Source: Planctomycetota bacterium (GTDB lineage Bacteria > Planctomycetota > UBA11346). Taken from it: 64,000 nt of DNA. The translations under genes were made by a program, and so were the position numbers. Below are positions 8,220-17,167 of the stretch, piece by piece. The notes beneath the pieces were generated by a model. That model did no database searches, was not told the origin of the DNA, and was given only the letters and a program-made list of their open reading frames with translations. The stretch lies in assembly GCA_014193115.1 (NCBI GenBank), contig BJHQ01000019.1:1-64000 (forward strand), in the 5' to 3' direction. Numbering within the stretch: the stretch's first letter is position 1; every line of letters starts with the position of its first letter.

Positions 8220-9764
8220 ATGCGCGATGCCACGGGACGAAGGAGCATCATTGTTCTGGCCGGACCCAAGAGCCACGGACCGGAAGGCAACGGCGTCCAC
8301 GACTATCCCACCGATGCCCGGCTGCTGGCGGCGATGCTGACGGCGTCGGAGGTCGGCGGCCAAGTGGCCTGCGCGGTGTTCGATGATGGCGATTGGCCCG
8401 ATGCCCAGTCCATCGCCGCTGCCGACGCGGTGGTGGTGCTCAGCGATGGCAAGGATGGCGACAAACCGTATCTGGAGGCGATCCATCTGAGCGACCCGGC
8501 GCGGATGGCCGATGTGGCCGCACTCCAGGCCCGGGGCGGCGGCATCGCCGTCCTCCATTTCGGCCTGTTCGCCACCCAGGCCCAGGCGCCGTGGGTGCTC
8601 GATCACCTCGGCGGGTATTTCCAGTGGCAGGACGATCGCGGCGAGCGGGTCTGGTCGTCGGCGATCCACACCGTCGAGGCCAAGGTCGAGATCAGCGGCG
8701 ACGAGCCACGCCACCCCGTCCTCAACGGAATCGCGCCGTTCCGTCTGGTTGAGGAATTCTATCACGACCTGACCATGGCCGATGACGGGCGCAACCAGTA
8801 CCTGCTGTCGGCGCCGGCGCTGCCGTCGCGCCGCGCTGGCGGTGATCGGATCGCCTGGGTCCGCCAACCGGTCGGCGGAGGTCGCGCCTTCGTCACCGGC
8901 CTGGGCCACGCCACTGCGAATCTGCAAGTGCCCGACTACCGCCGGGTGCTGCTCAATGGCATCGCCTGGGCGGCCGGGATCGCGGTCCCCGCGGGCGGGA
9001 TCTCCGCCCCCTGGATTGAGCCGGCCAGCCTGTGGAAATCCACGATCCGGGTGCTGCTGCTGGCCGGGAACGAGGCCCACCGCTGGCACAACTGGCCGGC
9101 CACCACCCCGCTGATGCGATCGGCTCTGGAGCGCGATCCGCGCATCCAGGTCACCGTATCGACCGACCCCGAGGATCTCGGTCGCCTGTCCGGATTCGAT
9201 GCGGTCGTGCTGAATTACTGCAATTGGGAAGACGGTTCGGCCCTGTCGCAACCAGCCCGCGCCGCGTTCGCGTCGTGGCTGGCGAACGGCGGCGGTCTGG
9301 TTGTGCAGCATTTCTCCAACGGCGCGTTTCATTTTTCCCTGCGCGGGGCTGAAGCCAGCGATTGGCCCGAGTACCGGCGCATCGTCCGCCGGGTGTGGGA
9401 CCACCATCCGCCGAAGAGCAGCCACGACCGGTATCGGAATTTCCTGGTGCGGATCGACCAGCGCGCCCATCCGATCACCGCCGGATTGGTGACCTTCGCC
9501 ACCGATGACGAACTGTATGTGGAGCAGCGTGGCGACGCTCCGATCGAGCCGTTGGCGTGGGCCAAGTCGACCCTGACCGGCGCAGATGCGCCGCTCGCCT
9601 GGGCCTATCGCTATGGCCGTGGCCGGGTGTTCCAGAATCTGCTCGGCCATGATGCGAACAGCTGGGCATCGTGGTCGAGCCGCGAATTGCTGCGCGGCGG
9701 CGTGGCCTGGGTCGCCGGCCAGCAGGTCCGCCGGATTCCGGCGGTGCAGGATCAGGTCACCTGA
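8220..9764 (+). CDS. Tandem ThuA-like domain protein
   Basis: ThuA proteins are class I glutamine-amidotransferase-like folds tied to trehalose and other sugar use. Here two ThuA-like domains lie in one 514-residue chain. Domain 1 starts SIIVLAGPKSHGPEGNGVHD and holds VLHFGLF. Domain 2 starts at about 278 with VLLLAGNEAHRWHNW and holds VVQHFSNGAFHF. Both close with a GRVF-LGH type motif. ATG 8220 is chosen because GGAG lies nine bases upstream. A longer frame from 8124 would overlap the divergent regulator. It heads a likely operon with the MDR dehydrogenase and GH28 genes. Confidence 0.85.
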   Translation: MRDATGRRSIIVLAGPKSHGPEGNGVHDYPTDARLLAAMLTASEVGGQVACAVFDDGDWPDAQSIAAADAVVVLSDGKDGDKPYLEAIHLSDPARMADVAALQARGGGIAVLHFGLFATQAQAPWVLDHLGGYFQWQDDRGERVWSSAIHTVEAKVEISGDEPRHPVLNGIAPFRLVEEFYHDLTMADDGRNQYLLSAPALPSRRAGGDRIAWVRQPVGGGRAFVTGLGHATANLQVPDYRRVLLNGIAWAAGIAVPAGGISAPWIEPASLWKSTIRVLLLAGNEAHRWHNWPATTPLMRSALERDPRIQVTVSTDPEDLGRLSGFDAVVLNYCNWEDGSALSQPARAAFASWLANGGGLVVQHFSNGAFHFSLRGAEASDWPEYRRIVRRVWDHHPPKSSHDRYRNFLVRIDQRAHPITAGLVTFATDDELYVEQRGDAPIEPLAWAKSTLTGADAPLAWAYRYGRGRVFQNLLGHDANSWASWSSRELLRGGVAWVAGQQVRRIPAVQDQVT

Positions 9765-9814
9765 GACCTCAGCGGCAACCAGCTGCAACCACCGTCAGCG
9801 ATCCCGGATTTCCC

Positions 9815-10777
9815 ATGACCGACCACGCCATCTCCATCGATCCGCAGAACCGAGTTGCTCTGATTGAACGGCCGCGCCCACCGGAACCGCTGTCCGCCCA
9901 GGAAATCATCGGCGATACCGTGGTTTCCCTGGTCAGCCCGGGCACCGAGCTGGCGATGGCGGCCAAGGCCAGCGCCCAGCCTCGCGGCACCGGGTATGCG
10001 GCGGTCTGCCGGATCACCGCGGTTGGCCAGGCAGTCACCGAGCTGCGCCCCGGCGACCTGGTCTTTGCGGCTGGCCCGCACCAGTCCTGGCAGCGAAAGT
10101 CCCAGGAGAGCGTCGTGCCGGTGCCGATCGGACTCGACCCGGCGGTAGCGGTGTTCACCCGGCTGCTCGGCGTGTCCTGGGCGACGCTGGTGACCACCAC
10201 CGCCCGGCCGCCTGATCCGGTGCTGGTCTGCGGATTGGGGCCAGTGGGGAATCTGGCGGCGCAGCTGTTCGCCGCGGCGGGATATCAGGTGATTGCAGTG
10301 GATCCCGATCCCCAGCGGCGGGATCTGGCTGGCAGTCTGGGCATCGTCGCCCACGACCGGATACCAGCGATACCAGGCGACGGATTCCAGCTCGCGATCG
10401 ATTGCAGCGGCCACGAACGGGCGGTGCTCGCCGCCTGCCAAGCGGTACGCAAGCGCGGCGAGGTCGTGCTGACCGGGGTCCCATGGGAGGCGAAGGCCCC
10501 TGATCTGGCGGCGTTTTCCGTGCTAGAAGCAGTGTTCAAGCGCTACCTGGTGCTGCGCAGCGGGTGGGAATGGGAAGTGCCAAGCGAGCGCCGCGAGTTC
10601 ACCATCGGCAACCACCTGGCGAACTATGCCGCCGGCATGCGCTGGTTGGGCGACGGCCGGATCAACGTCGCCGGGCTGGCCAGCCGCCATGCGCCGGCCG
10701 ATTGCGGTCAGGTCTACGCCGATCTCGCCGCCCGGCGCTCGCCGGCGCCGACCGCACTCTTCGCCTGGTCGGGCTGA
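9815..10777 (+). CDS. MDR-superfamily dehydrogenase (sorbitol/threonine dehydrogenase-like)
   Basis: This 320-residue medium-chain dehydrogenase has a GroES-like N-terminal half (VSPGTELAM, GYAAVCRITAVG, LRPGDLVFA) and a nucleotide-binding half beginning at about 130 with VLVCGLGPVGNLAAQLF, the GxGxxG fingerprint. It is shorter than usual, and the cysteine and histidine ligands for catalytic zinc are not evident, so it may be a zinc-free member acting on a cyclic sugar or polyol. It lies between ThuA and GH28 genes with gaps of 50 and 39 bases, which suggests a role in using the released sugar. Confidence 0.8.
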   Translation: MTDHAISIDPQNRVALIERPRPPEPLSAQEIIGDTVVSLVSPGTELAMAAKASAQPRGTGYAAVCRITAVGQAVTELRPGDLVFAAGPHQSWQRKSQESVVPVPIGLDPAVAVFTRLLGVSWATLVTTTARPPDPVLVCGLGPVGNLAAQLFAAAGYQVIAVDPDPQRRDLAGSLGIVAHDRIPAIPGDGFQLAIDCSGHERAVLAACQAVRKRGEVVLTGVPWEAKAPDLAAFSVLEAVFKRYLVLRSGWEWEVPSERREFTIGNHLANYAAGMRWLGDGRINVAGLASRHAPADCGQVYADLAARRSPAPTALFAWSG

Positions 10778-10816
10778 ACGGCTTGGCGCTGGCCGGCTTG
10801 GGCCACCATCCCAGCC

Positions 10817-12271
10817 ATGGATCTCCGCACCGCCCTCGTCTCCGCCGACCATCCCCGGGCCCGCGCCGCGGCCTTGCAGGGATTCATCGACCGCGCTGCT
10901 GGCACCGTGGTCGAGGTCCCGCCCGGGACCTGGGTCGTCACCACGATCTTCCTGCGTTCCGGCACGACCTTGCGCCTGGCCCGGGGAGCGGTGCTGGCCT
11001 GCCATCCTGAGGTCGCGGACTATCCCGATCTGGGCCACGGCGGCGACGGCAACAAGGATCGCCAGCCGTTCCATTTGATCGTGGCCCAGGGCGCCACCGA
11101 TGTCGGCATCACCGGCGAAGGCACCATCGACGGCAATGGCTTCGCGTTCTGGGATGAACCGATGATCGTCCTGGCCAAGCGCGGGGTCGATGTCGATGCC
11201 TATTGCGATGCGCACCGCTTGGCCCCGGTGTACCGCAATCCGGTCCATCCGTGGTGGCGCGAGCGCAAGCGCCGGGTCAGCCCGCTGGTCCAGTTCGAGC
11301 GCTGCACCCGGGTGCGGCTCGACGGCATCCTGATCAAGGATTCGCCGGGTTGGACCGTGCATCTCGATGCCTGCGACGATGTACGGATCAGCGATGTGAC
11401 CCTGCGCAACCACCTGTTCGGGCCGAACACCGACGGATTCGACATCAACGGCTGCCGCGATGTAGTGGTCAGCGGCTGCGATCTGACCTGCGGTGACGAC
11501 GCGATCATCCTGAAATCCACCGCCGATTCCCGGGCCTGCGAGCGGATCGTGGTGACCGGCTGCATTCTGGCGAGCAACTGCGCCGCCCTTGGCCTCGGCG
11601 CTGAAACCGCCCACGCCATCCGCGACGTGGTGTTCTCCGGCAACGTCATCCGCCAGGCCCTGCGCGGCGTGCAGATCGAGATGTGGGAGGCCGGCATCAT
11701 CGAGAACATCACCATCACCGGCCTGACCGGATCGAGCACCGCCGACGTGCCGCTGCAGCGGGCGATCTCGCTCAACATCCAGCACCATACCCGGACTGAT
11801 GGCGCCCTCGGCAAAATGCGCGGCATCCGGATCAGCGATTGCACTTTGACCAGCCGCGGCCGGATCATCGCCACCGCCGCCGACGGCGCAGCCATCGAGG
11901 ATCTCTCCTTGGCAGGCATCCGGCTGAACTTTCCCGCGGTCGAGGACCCGGCGGTCAGCGTGCTGCGCCAGAAATCCTCGCAAATGGCCAACAGCAGCCC
12001 CGAGGCCCGGGTCGCCCGCGGCGCCCTGGTCGCCGACAACTGCCACCGTCTGGTGGTGCGCGATGTGGTCACGGTGTGGCCGACCGCCGGCGCCGGCGCA
12101 GCCGCCAACACCGAGCTCAATCAGTTCCACGCCGACGCCCCGCACCACGCCGCCTGGCTGCGCCGCAGCGATGGCCTGATCGATGCCCCCTATCTGACGG
12201 CGTTCGATCCGGCCCATTCCGGCATCACCCGGATCGCCCAGCAGGCAAGCCGGGTCGAGGTGCTCCGTTGA
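10817..12271 (+). CDS. Glycoside hydrolase family 28 (polygalacturonase-like)
   Basis: This is a 484-residue parallel beta-helix enzyme. The GH28 catalytic motifs are present as NTDGFDI and GDDAIILK, with the three expected aspartates, followed by LGLGAET in place of the usual GHG loop region. No signal peptide is visible, as the protein starts MDLRTALVSADHPR, so it probably acts in the cytoplasm on imported oligosaccharides, as exo-acting GH28 members can. It closes the sugar operon with ThuA and the dehydrogenase. The stop overlaps the next start by four bases. The actual linkage cleaved is unknown. Confidence 0.88.
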   Translation: MDLRTALVSADHPRARAAALQGFIDRAAGTVVEVPPGTWVVTTIFLRSGTTLRLARGAVLACHPEVADYPDLGHGGDGNKDRQPFHLIVAQGATDVGITGEGTIDGNGFAFWDEPMIVLAKRGVDVDAYCDAHRLAPVYRNPVHPWWRERKRRVSPLVQFERCTRVRLDGILIKDSPGWTVHLDACDDVRISDVTLRNHLFGPNTDGFDINGCRDVVVSGCDLTCGDDAIILKSTADSRACERIVVTGCILASNCAALGLGAETAHAIRDVVFSGNVIRQALRGVQIEMWEAGIIENITITGLTGSSTADVPLQRAISLNIQHHTRTDGALGKMRGIRISDCTLTSRGRIIATAADGAAIEDLSLAGIRLNFPAVEDPAVSVLRQKSSQMANSSPEARVARGALVADNCHRLVVRDVVTVWPTAGAGAAANTELNQFHADAPHHAAWLRRSDGLIDAPYLTAFDPAHSGITRIAQQASRVEVLR

Positions 12272-12672
12272 CCAGCGCCGCCGGTCCCGATCCCTGCCCC
12301 TGCGGATCGGGCGATGACTACCAAGCGTGCTGCGCCGTCTTCCACCACGGCGCCGACGCCCCGACCGCGCTCCAGCTGATGCGCTCGCGCTATGCCGCGT
12401 TCGTCAAACGCGACGCTGGTTACCTCGCCCGCACCAGCCATCCGATGCTGCGCGCCAAGCTCGACAGCAAAGGGCTACGCGCCAGCTTCGCCCTGGCCTG
12501 GAGCCGCTTGGAGATCCTCGCGACCCGCGACGGAGGCGCCGACGATCGCCAGGGCATGGTGCATTTCCGCGCGATTTGGCGAGATGCCGCCGGTAACGAG
12601 CAGGTCCACGAGGAACGCTCGCGCTTCGTCCGCGATGGCGGTGCGTGGGTCTACCGCGACGCCGGCGGCTGA
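12268..12672 (+). CDS. ychJ: YchJ/UPF0225 family protein with SEC-C motif
   Basis: This 134-residue protein starts at a TTG that overlaps the GH28 stop (TTGA). The N-terminal CPCGSGDDYQACC is a SEC-C zinc-binding motif. The rest (LMRSRYAAFVKRDAGYLARTSHP, then a cystatin/NTF2-like strand set with VHFRAIWRD and HEERSRFVR) matches the YchJ family. Its function is unknown, with metal binding expected. The family usually has two SEC-C motifs, one at each end. Only the N-terminal one is seen here. Translational coupling to GH28 probably reflects genome compaction rather than a shared pathway. Confidence 0.85.
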   Translation: MTSAAGPDPCPCGSGDDYQACCAVFHHGADAPTALQLMRSRYAAFVKRDAGYLARTSHPMLRAKLDSKGLRASFALAWSRLEILATRDGGADDRQGMVHFRAIWRDAAGNEQVHEERSRFVRDGGAWVYRDAGG

Positions 12673-12696
12673 TGGGCTCGCCGAGCGAGCCGATCT

Positions 12697-13137
12697 TCAG
12701 GCCGCGGCGGCGGCGAGCATCCACGCGGTCTTGTCGTGGCTGTCGATCCGGCCGATGAGCAGGTCGGCGGTGGCCTCGTCGCCAGCCGTCTGGGCGGTCT
12801 TGAGCGCAGCTGCGCAGGCAGCAGCCAACGTGCGGTGGTCATCGCGCAGTTCACCGCACAAAGCGGCTCCACCGTCGTTGCCATGGTCACGCAGGGTCGC
12901 GGCGGTGGCGATCGCCTTCAGTCCGGCTGGAGCCCGTTGACCGAGGGCGCGCAGGCGCTCCGCCAGCTCATCGGCGGCGTCGAGCAGGTCCTCATATTGT
13001 TTGGAAAACGCATCGTGCAGGGCGAAGAATCCAGCGCCTTGGACGTTCCAGTGGGCGGCGTGGGTCTTCACCGCCAGGGCATAGGTGTTGGCGAGAACGG
13101 TGTTCAGGGCATCGACGACAGCGGGGACGGCGGGCAT
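12697..13137 (-). CDS. dps: Dps-like ferritin (DNA-protecting iron-storage protein)
   Basis: This is a 146-residue four-helix protein. THAAHWNVQGAGFFALHDAF (about 23-42) is the first Dps helix pair with the ferroxidase histidine, followed by DLLDAADELAERLRALGQR, which supplies the partner acids. Such proteins oxidise and store iron and shield DNA during stress. ATG 13137 is preceded on this strand by GGAA at a suitable distance. A much longer frame continues upstream through the phosphatase gene but is antisense and rejected. The gene is divergent from the stress-signalling module, which fits a general stress role. A second, distinct Dps is at 28832-29356. Confidence 0.88.
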   Translation of the reverse strand: MPAVPAVVDALNTVLANTYALAVKTHAAHWNVQGAGFFALHDAFSKQYEDLLDAADELAERLRALGQRAPAGLKAIATAATLRDHGNDGGAALCGELRDDHRTLAAACAAALKTAQTAGDEATADLLIGRIDSHDKTAWMLAAAAA

Positions 13138-13305
13138 GAGGATGATTCCTTTCCAGGCAGCTTGGTCTTTTCTTCGAGTCCGGCCACCGCCGCCGCCAGC
13201 CTGGCTGCACATGCCGAAGCTGACGATGCGGCCTCCGCTGGCGGTAGTCACTCCTGCCACCAGCGAACGGTGGCGTAGATAGCCTTCGCCGGGTAGGCTG
13301 AGGCA

Positions 13306-14589
13306 GTGAACGAACGACCCGAATCCGGCATCTCCGATCCCCGGCGCCTGCTCGCCGACCTCCAGACCATCATGGAGGTGGCCCGGGCCTTGGGCAGTCA
13401 GCGCGATCTCAACGCCCTGCTGCCGATCATCGTCAACGCCGTGACCAAGCTGGTGGGATCGGATCGCAGCAGCCTGTTCCTGGTCGACATCGAGCGCCGC
13501 GAATTGTGGACGCCGGTGGCCCAGGGCACGGCGACCACGATCCGCCTGCCCTTCGGCAAAGGCATCGCCGGAGCGGTCGCCGCCGACGGCGGGACCATCA
13601 ACATCCCGCTGGCCGCGGCCGATCACCGGTTCGATCCGGCTCACGATCGGCGCAGCGGATACAAGACCCGCAGCATCCTGTGCATGGCGCTGCGCAACCA
13701 CGCCGGAACGGTGGTCGGGGTCCTCCAGACCTTGAACAAGGAGGATGGCCAGCCGTTCAATGCCTATGACGAGTTCGTTCTGGCCGCGTTGTGCAGCCAG
13801 GCGGCAGTGGCCATCGACAACGCCCAGCTGATCAAGCGCGATCTGGAACGGCAGCGGCTGCTCCGCGACATGGAGCTGGCCCGCGAGATCCAGCTGTCGC
13901 TGCTGCCCGGCTGCCCCGAGCCTGCTTCTGGTTGGCGGTTCGCAGTTCATTGCCGGTCGTGCGACCAGACCGGCGGTGACTACTACGACTTCATCCACGC
14001 CCCGAACGGGACGATCGATGCGGTGATTGGCGATGTCAGCGGCCACGGCCTGGGCGCGGCCTTGTTCATGGGCACGGCCCGGGCCTTCCTGCGCGCCTTG
14101 CATGTCGCCGGCACCGGGGTGCTCCCCGAACCGGAGGCCCTGATCACCCGGCTGAACGCGCTGCTCTGCGCCGACCTTGGCGACGAGCGTTTCATGACCA
14201 TGTGCCTCTGCCGGCTCGGCGCAGATGGCTCGGCGAGTTACGTCTCGGCGGGCCACGAACCGCCGCTGCTGTGGCGGAACGGGGCGTTCGAGCAGCCTGA
14301 GGAAAGCGGCTTGATCCTCGGCATGGTGGAAGACGCCGAGTTCGCTCATCACGCCCTGCCCACGCTGCGACCTGGCGATCTGTTGGTGCTGGCCACCGAC
14401 GGCATCGTCGAGGCCCAGAAGCCCGATGGAGTTCAATTCGGAGAAGAACGGTTCCGCGCCACGGTCGCCGCTGCCGCCAGCCATGGACCCTACGCCGTGG
14501 TCCGGGCGGTGGTCGCCGCGGTCGAAGCCCACCTGGCAGGGAACGAACCCCACGACGACATCACCCTCGTGGTGATTGCCCGGGAATAG
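13306..14589 (+). CDS. GAF-domain PP2C/SpoIIE-type serine phosphatase
   Basis: This 427-residue protein starts at GTG 13306. A GAF sensory domain covers about 25-175 and a helical linker LLRDMELAREIQLSLLPG leads into a SpoIIE-type phosphatase domain (about 195-427). Metal-binding motifs are GGDYYD at 223-228, GDVSGHGLGAA at 242-252, ATDG near 365 and the closing PHDDITLVV. Such enzymes dephosphorylate STAS-domain anti-sigma antagonists. Kinase and antagonist genes follow at once (gaps of 7 and 1 bases), so this is the input arm of a partner-switching module. Confidence 0.92.
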   Translation: MNERPESGISDPRRLLADLQTIMEVARALGSQRDLNALLPIIVNAVTKLVGSDRSSLFLVDIERRELWTPVAQGTATTIRLPFGKGIAGAVAADGGTINIPLAAADHRFDPAHDRRSGYKTRSILCMALRNHAGTVVGVLQTLNKEDGQPFNAYDEFVLAALCSQAAVAIDNAQLIKRDLERQRLLRDMELAREIQLSLLPGCPEPASGWRFAVHCRSCDQTGGDYYDFIHAPNGTIDAVIGDVSGHGLGAALFMGTARAFLRALHVAGTGVLPEPEALITRLNALLCADLGDERFMTMCLCRLGADGSASYVSAGHEPPLLWRNGAFEQPEESGLILGMVEDAEFAHHALPTLRPGDLLVLATDGIVEAQKPDGVQFGEERFRATVAAAASHGPYAVVRAVVAAVEAHLAGNEPHDDITLVVIARE

Positions 14590-14596
14590 GCCGCCA

Positions 14597-15055
14597 ATGG
14601 CCGCTGTGCGCATCCTCGACGATCCCGTGCCCTGGCCCGCCGAGCCGGTGCTCGACCAGTCGTGGCCGTCGCGAGTCGACCTGAAACAACAGGTGATCGA
14701 CGCGATTGCAGCGCCGATCCTGGCCGCCGGGGCGGTGACCGAGAATGAGCGCCCATGGCTGCTGCTGTGCCTCGACGAGGTCATCGTCAATGCCATGCTC
14801 CACGGCAATGAAGGCGACCCGACCTTGCTGATCCGCACCGCAGTGGCGATCGACGCGGGCACCTGGACCGTGGTCGTCGCCGACCACGGCGAGGGCTTCA
14901 GCGCCTCAGCCGTGCCCGATCCCGAAGATCCGGACAGCCTGCTGCTCGAGCACGGCCGCGGCATCCGCATCATGCTGCAATGGCTCGACCAGCTGACCTA
15001 TTACCAGCGAGGCACCGCCGTGGTCCTCGCCCGCCACCGACCTGGAGCGACCTGA
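14597..15055 (+). CDS. RsbW-like anti-sigma factor serine kinase (GHKL ATPase)
   Basis: This protein has 152 residues from ATG 14597. The N-box is DEVIVNAMLHGNEG (about 60-73, with the Asn at 65), the G1 motif is DHGEGF (97-102) and the G2 motif is HGRGI (119-123). These bind ATP-Mg in the HATPase_c_2 family. It should bind and phosphorylate the STAS protein encoded two bases downstream and may sequester a sigma factor. The sigma factor controlled is not encoded next to it. The nearest is the ECF gene at 21992, and there is no direct evidence for a link. Confidence 0.9.
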   Translation: MAAVRILDDPVPWPAEPVLDQSWPSRVDLKQQVIDAIAAPILAAGAVTENERPWLLLCLDEVIVNAMLHGNEGDPTLLIRTAVAIDAGTWTVVVADHGEGFSASAVPDPEDPDSLLLEHGRGIRIMLQWLDQLTYYQRGTAVVLARHRPGAT

Positions 15056-15056
15056 C

Positions 15057-15425
15057 ATGCCTTCCTGCGATTTCCTCCACGTCCAGGCCTATGACGGCAT
15101 CGTCCTGGCGAAGGTCGCCAAGGAGCGCCTGCTCGACGCCGCGGCGATCAACAGCCTGGGCGAAGGGCTGAACCAGCTGCTCGACCGCTATCCGAAGATC
15201 AGCCTGGTCCTCGACCTGAGCGAGGTCGGCTACCTGTCGTCGGCGGTGCTCGGCAAGCTGGTGGCGCTCCACAAGCAGGTCAAAACACTGAAAGGCCGCA
15301 TGGCCCTGGCCGGTATGAAACCGGCGATCCTGCCGTTGTTCAAGGTGACCAACCTCGACAAGGTCTTTGAGATCCATGCCGAGGCCCAGCTGGCGCTGAT
15401 CGCCTACCGTAAAAAGCCCCTGTGA
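15057..15425 (+). CDS. STAS-domain anti-sigma factor antagonist (RsbV-like)
   Basis: This 122-residue single STAS domain carries DLSEVGYLSSAVLGKL at about 53-68, where S61 or S62 is the likely phosphorylation site. The longer RsbV-type loop KTLKGRMALAGM follows. In partner switching, the unphosphorylated form binds the kinase and frees its target. The gene follows the kinase by one base and is 113 bases upstream of a second GAF-PP2C gene, giving phosphatase-kinase-antagonist-phosphatase order on one strand. Confidence 0.92.
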   Translation: MPSCDFLHVQAYDGIVLAKVAKERLLDAAAINSLGEGLNQLLDRYPKISLVLDLSEVGYLSSAVLGKLVALHKQVKTLKGRMALAGMKPAILPLFKVTNLDKVFEIHAEAQLALIAYRKKPL

Positions 15426-15538
15426 CCGCTGGACGCAACGTCCACCAATGTCGCTGGTGGATTCCAGCCGCCGCAGTGGTCATCAGCCAGCAGTCCGGCG
15501 GCTTGCGTGGATGACCGGATCCGAGGTATCATCCGGTG

Positions 15539-17152
15539 ATGCCGCTCTCCGACCTGACTTCCGTCGAACTCTGCGGGCAGGTGGCGGGCCGGCTGATCGC
15601 CACCGATAGCAGCGGTTCGCTGGTCTCCGCCCTTGAGGATCTGCTGGAAGAATTCAATGCCTTGCCGGCGCGATTGTACCTGCGCGATCCGGCGGCGCAG
15701 GTTTTCTACGCCGCTGCCGGCCTGGGCTGCGAACGCGATGCCCCCGACCTGCCGGTGGAATCCACGGGCAACCGCATCCTGCGCCTGCGCGGCCCGGAAG
15801 GCGCCATCGGCCTGCTGGTGCTGGGCAAGGAGCCGACGCCCGGCGCAGCGACCAGCCAGCGCCTGGCGGTGGTCGAAGCGCTGCTCGGTCCAGTCCTGGT
15901 CAGCCTGCACCAGCGCGAGGTGACCGCAGGTGCCCTGCGCCGGGCCGAAGAGCAGATCCGCATGATCACCTCGGCCGGAGATCTGCTCCGCCACATGGAA
16001 CTGGAGGTGCTGCTGGTCAAAATCCTTGAGACCGTGCTCGGCGCCGCCCGGGCCCAGGTCGGCGCGCTGCTGGTGCCCGGTGAAACCGGGGCGCTGGAGG
16101 CCAAGGTCACTTGGGGCCTGCGCCCCGAGCATGTTGCCGCGCTCCGCCTGAGCGATGGCCGTAAGCTGGCCGAAGCGGTCCACGCCGATGGCCGTTCCCT
16201 GGTGTTCACCGGGGATCTCGCCGGTCTCGACGCCAGCCGGCTGGATGCCAAGCTGACCGGACTGCTGGCCCTGCCGCTGGCCACCCGCGGCACCTCGATG
16301 GGCGTGGTGCTGGCCGCCAATCCCACCGATTGCGGTGAGGACGAGCGGCGGATGGCCGAGACGTTGTGCAGCCTGGCGGCGATCGCCCTCGACAATGCGG
16401 TGCTGGTCAAGGCGACGGTGGATCGCGAACGGCTGAAGCAGGAGATGGATCTGGCCCGGGCGGTGCAGACCGGGATGTCGCCAACTGGTCCGCTGGCGGT
16501 CGGATCGCTGCTCACCATCGGCCATTCCAAGCCATGCAACGAGACCGGCGGCGATTATTACACCTATCTGGTGCGCGGCGGGCGGCTGCTGGCGATGATC
16601 GGCGATGTCAGCGGGCATGGTCTGGGCGCGGCGTTGTTCACCACCATGGCCCATGCGATCATCCAGCAGCAGCTGCGCAGCGGAGCACCCATCGCCGAAG
16701 CTTTCCGGGTGCTGAACGAAGGTCTCTATCACGCCCAGAGCGGCCGGTTCATGACCGCGGCCCTGGTCGAGATCGAGATCGCCACCGGAACCTTTTCGTA
16801 TGTCAGCGCCGGACACAATCCGCTGTTGTGGCTGAATGCCGGCGAACCGCGCTGGCTCGAAAGCGGCGGGCTGCCCCTGGGCATCCTGGGCGACAGTGAA
16901 TACCCGCTGACCGAACCCGGCGCCCTGGCCCTGGGCGATCGGATGATCCTCTACACCGATGGCTTCACCGAGGCGGTGAACCCGGCGGGCGAATGCTTCG
17001 GCGAGGAGCGCCTTGCCCGGACCGCGCGCAACGCCTGGGAATTGCGCCAGGGACCGGCCGAGACCGGAGTGCTGCTCAGTTCGGATGTCGATGCCTGGGC
17101 CCAGGGGAAACCCCATGCCGACGATCTGACCATGGTGGTGATCTCGGCTTGA
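15539..17152 (+). CDS. Second GAF-domain PP2C/SpoIIE-type serine phosphatase
   Basis: The protein has 537 residues (538 if GTG 15536 is used). About 1-130 forms a first, GAF-like but degenerate sensory part. A clear GAF domain spans about 150-300 (EVLLVKILETVLGAARAQVG onward). The linker DLARAVQTGM leads into a phosphatase domain with GGDYYTYL, GDVSGHGLGAALF, YVSAGHNPLLW, YTDGFTEAV and ADDLTMVVI. One metal-site residue differs from the first enzyme (GGDYYT instead of GGDYYD). It probably gives a second input to the same STAS antagonist. Confidence 0.9.
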   Translation: MPLSDLTSVELCGQVAGRLIATDSSGSLVSALEDLLEEFNALPARLYLRDPAAQVFYAAAGLGCERDAPDLPVESTGNRILRLRGPEGAIGLLVLGKEPTPGAATSQRLAVVEALLGPVLVSLHQREVTAGALRRAEEQIRMITSAGDLLRHMELEVLLVKILETVLGAARAQVGALLVPGETGALEAKVTWGLRPEHVAALRLSDGRKLAEAVHADGRSLVFTGDLAGLDASRLDAKLTGLLALPLATRGTSMGVVLAANPTDCGEDERRMAETLCSLAAIALDNAVLVKATVDRERLKQEMDLARAVQTGMSPTGPLAVGSLLTIGHSKPCNETGGDYYTYLVRGGRLLAMIGDVSGHGLGAALFTTMAHAIIQQQLRSGAPIAEAFRVLNEGLYHAQSGRFMTAALVEIEIATGTFSYVSAGHNPLLWLNAGEPRWLESGGLPLGILGDSEYPLTEPGALALGDRMILYTDGFTEAVNPAGECFGEERLARTARNAWELRQGPAETGVLLSSDVDAWAQGKPHADDLTMVVISA

Positions 17153-17167
17153 CCAGCGCCGGTCAAG

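Noticed and set aside
13138..14973. Very long minus-strand frame continuing upstream of Dps.
   Set aside because: It is antisense to well-supported phosphatase and kinase genes; Dps homology starts at ATG 13137.
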